Of a DNA stretch of 64,000 nt, positions 63,549 through 64,000 are shown piece after piece. The notes under the pieces were generated by a model, which ran no database searches, had not been told where the DNA came from, and was given only the letters and a program-made list of their open reading frames with translations. The DNA lies in NCBI GenBank assembly GCA_046329815.1, contig JAXLTY010000002.1:558001-622000 (forward strand), in the 5' to 3' direction. The stretch's first letter is position 1; each line of letters begins with the position of its first letter. The DNA is from JADJSS01 sp046329815. GTDB lineage: Bacteria; Bacteroidota; Bacteroidia; Chitinophagales; JADIYW01. Both the position numbers and the translations under genes were made by a program.

Positions 63549-64000
63549 ATGAAAAATGCTGTCCAATATCTTAAGATACTTTTAATCGGAATCATTATTA
63601 TTTCGTGTAAAAATACTGCTAAGAACTCAACTAATAATTCATTGAACATTGAAAAAGTAAAATGGCTTATTGGGCAATGGACAGATAGTACAAAAGATGG
63701 AATAACTACTGAAAACTGGACAATTCTAGATGATACAACGTTTAATGGCAAACGATATATAGTAAAGAATAACGATACAACTATGTTTGAAAATCTACAA
63801 TTACAACAAATCAATAGTGTGTTATTTTTTATTGCTATCATAGAAGATCTAAACGAAGAAAAATCTATAAAATTCATACTTAAGCCACAATCATTTGACA
63901 GTGAGTTGATATTCGAAAATCCGGAATATGAATATCCTCAAAAAATAATTTATACTAAGGTAAATAATGACACTATTATAGCAGAACTATCTGGTATGTT
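63549..64000 (+). CDS. Lipoprotein, DUF6265-like, truncated at the window end
   Basis: The ATG at 63549 opens a frame that runs off the window. The first residues carry a lipoprotein signal (KILLIGIIIISC, Cys near residue 20). The mature domain starts KVKWLIGQWTDSTKDG and continues as a beta-barrel-like set of strands (WTILDDTTFNGKRYIVKN, NLQLQQINSVLFFIAII), resembling the DUF6265 family. Function unknown. It starts 23 bp after the ALDH7 gene and is probably cotranscribed. Confidence 0.65.
   Translation, partial: MKNAVQYLKILLIGIIIISCKNTAKNSTNNSLNIEKVKWLIGQWTDSTKDGITTENWTILDDTTFNGKRYIVKNNDTTMFENLQLQQINSVLFFIAIIEDLNEEKSIKFILKPQSFDSELIFENPEYEYPQKIIYTKVNNDTIIAELSGM

Overview
The window is AT-rich chromosomal DNA of a Bacteroidota bacterium, most likely from the Chitinophagales/Sphingobacteriia side of the phylum. 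The evidence is type IX secretion (T9SS) sorting tails on several secreted proteins, Bacteroidota-type promoters with a TAnnTTTG -7 box, many Bacteroidota lipoproteins, a GldM-like C-terminal domain, the bacillithiol gene bshB1 and a split pntAA/pntAB/pntB transhydrogenase. The strain or species cannot be named from the sequence alone. No rRNA, tRNA, CRISPR array, prophage or plasmid backbone was found.

Layout. 1-13.4 kb: mixed housekeeping genes, including a UbiA prenyltransferase with Maf, a LuxE-like protein, a FAD oxidoreductase, an FMN reductase with an oligopeptide-binding lipoprotein, a queuosine-precursor transporter, a dienelactone hydrolase, an old yellow enzyme, an alcohol dehydrogenase, a lone TonB-plug protein and a PI-PLC-like lipoprotein. 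13.5-20.5 kb: branched-chain amino-acid genes. ilvB and a very short ACT-domain subunit are separated from ilvC by about 4 kb of accessory DNA: a T9SS protein, a five-repeat surface protein, tandem hairpin repeats, an XRE regulator, an eight-unit 21-bp array and an unknown 311-aa protein. 20.5-30.7 kb: a DUF2721 protein, a 1036-aa TPR protein paired with a beta-barrel protein, a monooxygenase/thioesterase/enoyl-CoA hydratase set, a VOC protein and glpD.

30.8-37.3 kb: two tandem paralogous leucine-rich-repeat T9SS proteins. The second is split by a precise, recent IS982-family insertion: 1020 bp, terminal inverted repeats and an 8-bp target duplication. Removing the element and one duplication restores an intact 737-codon frame. 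37.3-46.4 kb: endonuclease V, P5C dehydrogenase, Sua5/YrdC, a T9SS lipase-like protein, a fatty-acid-hydroxylase-like protein and a GNAT protein. 46.4-46.95 kb: two further 21-bp-pitch arrays fill the space between converging genes. 47-64 kb: rhomboid protease, the pnt operon, two glycosyltransferases, bshB1, an FG-GAP secreted protein, a glutathione peroxidase, a UbiE-like methyltransferase, a GldM-C-like protein, trxB, coaE, yajC and an ALDH7-type dehydrogenase.

The most unusual signal is three arrays with an exact 21-bp pitch and no indels (17736-17903, 46442-46672, 46688-46939). In the third, the sequence between the cores has diverged almost completely, yet a short ATCTGA-type core recurs every 21 bp for 12 units. 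Exact spacing with diverged filler points to a constraint on spacing, either two DNA helical turns or a seven-codon heptad. An isolated 12-bp match to the first array lies just upstream of the predicted ilvC -7 box. I recognise no described system that matches this, and I could not search databases.
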